A DNA stretch of 64,000 nt from Brachionus manjavacas (lineage: Eukaryota; Rotifera; Eurotatoria; Ploima; Brachionidae). Position numbers and translations under genes: made by a program. Location of the stretch: assembly GCA_019054805.1 (NCBI GenBank), contig JAHQIY010000003.1, positions 9,486,001 through 9,550,000 of the forward strand. Reading direction: 5' to 3'. Below are positions 63,484 to 64,000 of the stretch, in pieces. The notes beneath the pieces are model-generated. The model saw only the letters and a list, made by a program, of their open reading frames with translations. It ran no database searches and was not told the origin of the DNA. Position 1 is the stretch's first letter; each line of letters starts with the position of its first letter.

Positions 63484-64000
63484 AATAACTATAATTGTTG
63501 CATGATTAAATAAAAATATTAATTGATTTTTTTAAATTGTTTTTATGTTATTTAACAATTTGATTAAATTAAATAAGACAGATTGAAGTAAAAAATGCAA
63601 AGTAAAATTAATTTGAAATTTAATTTGATCAAATTTCAAACTTGCTAAAAATTTATTTAAATGCGTAATTGATTGCACTGCAGATTTCAGAATTATTTAA
63701 GCTTCAAATGATATATTTTTAAATTGTAAAAAAGAGGGTAGCCGTCTGTAATCTTGCAATGATGAAATCACACATTTAAAATATTTTGAGCATTTTTGAA
63801 ATCTTGAAATTTGGTCATTAATTTCTATTGCCGTAAATATTCAAAATTGAAAAATTAAGCTCAAATTTTTTTATCATTTGTTGCTAAGCAAAACACGTTG
63901 GAAAATACCAAAATGTCAAAATAAAATGAATAAAATTTAAAAAAAAATGTAAAAATTTTTTATCATATCTTACAAAATTTAAATGAAATTTTAATCATGA
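63484..64000. other. AT-rich DNA to window end
   Basis: No ORF, exon or repeat is recognised. Confidence 0.5.

Overview
The window is nuclear DNA of an AT-rich invertebrate animal. It contains spliced genes with GT..AG introns, animal-type gene families, eukaryotic class II tRNA genes with internal A and B boxes, and many decayed LINEs and DNA transposons. Introns are either very short (47, 50 and 79 nt) or very long (up to 7.9 kb). A small metazoan such as a monogonont rotifer would fit, but I cannot prove the taxon from sequence alone.

Two protein-coding genes are well supported, both on the + strand. (1) A complete three-exon Hikeshi/OPI10 homologue (1527-2219, 188 aa), the HSP70 nuclear import carrier. 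(2) A complete eleven-exon ARHGAP21/23-type Rho GTPase-activating protein (27255-59640, predicted 2081 aa), with an N-terminal PDZ domain, a long Ser/Thr/Asn-rich disordered region, a PH domain, a RhoGAP domain and a basic C-terminal tail. All splice phases in my model agree, and the RhoGAP domain is rejoined correctly across the exon 9/10 junction. Three identical tRNA-Ser(CGA) genes lie on the - strand: two just upstream of the RhoGAP start codon and one inside its intron 4.

Layout: 1-440 dispersed repeat; 1527-2219 Hikeshi; 4.3-7.6 kb transposon cluster (a Tigger-like element with TIRs and TA target duplications, a LINE tail nested inside it, and two to three LINE reverse-transcriptase remnants); 7.6-26.8 kb mostly featureless AT-rich DNA with a LINE relic at 10.7-11.3 kb, LINE tails, a long inverted-repeat element at 22.2-22.6 kb and two very small unassigned ORFs; 26.8-27.2 kb tRNA pair; 27.3-59.6 kb RhoGAP gene, whose introns carry LINE fragments, hAT-like MITEs and a minisatellite; 60.1-63.5 kb LINE remnant, decayed DNA transposon, a second copy of the repeat seen at the start of the window, and a GC-rich hAT-like MITE.

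I found no convincing new gene system. The most notable points are: loss of one conserved catalytic-site arginine and of the FGP motif in the RhoGAP domain; two near-identical DSGxxS (candidate phosphodegron) motifs about 1400 residues apart in the same protein; a family of retroelement tails that end in a GC-rich hairpin followed by an A-rich AATAAA-type repeat; and several non-autonomous transposons defined by TIRs and target duplications. All calls were made by eye; no alignment or database search was run.
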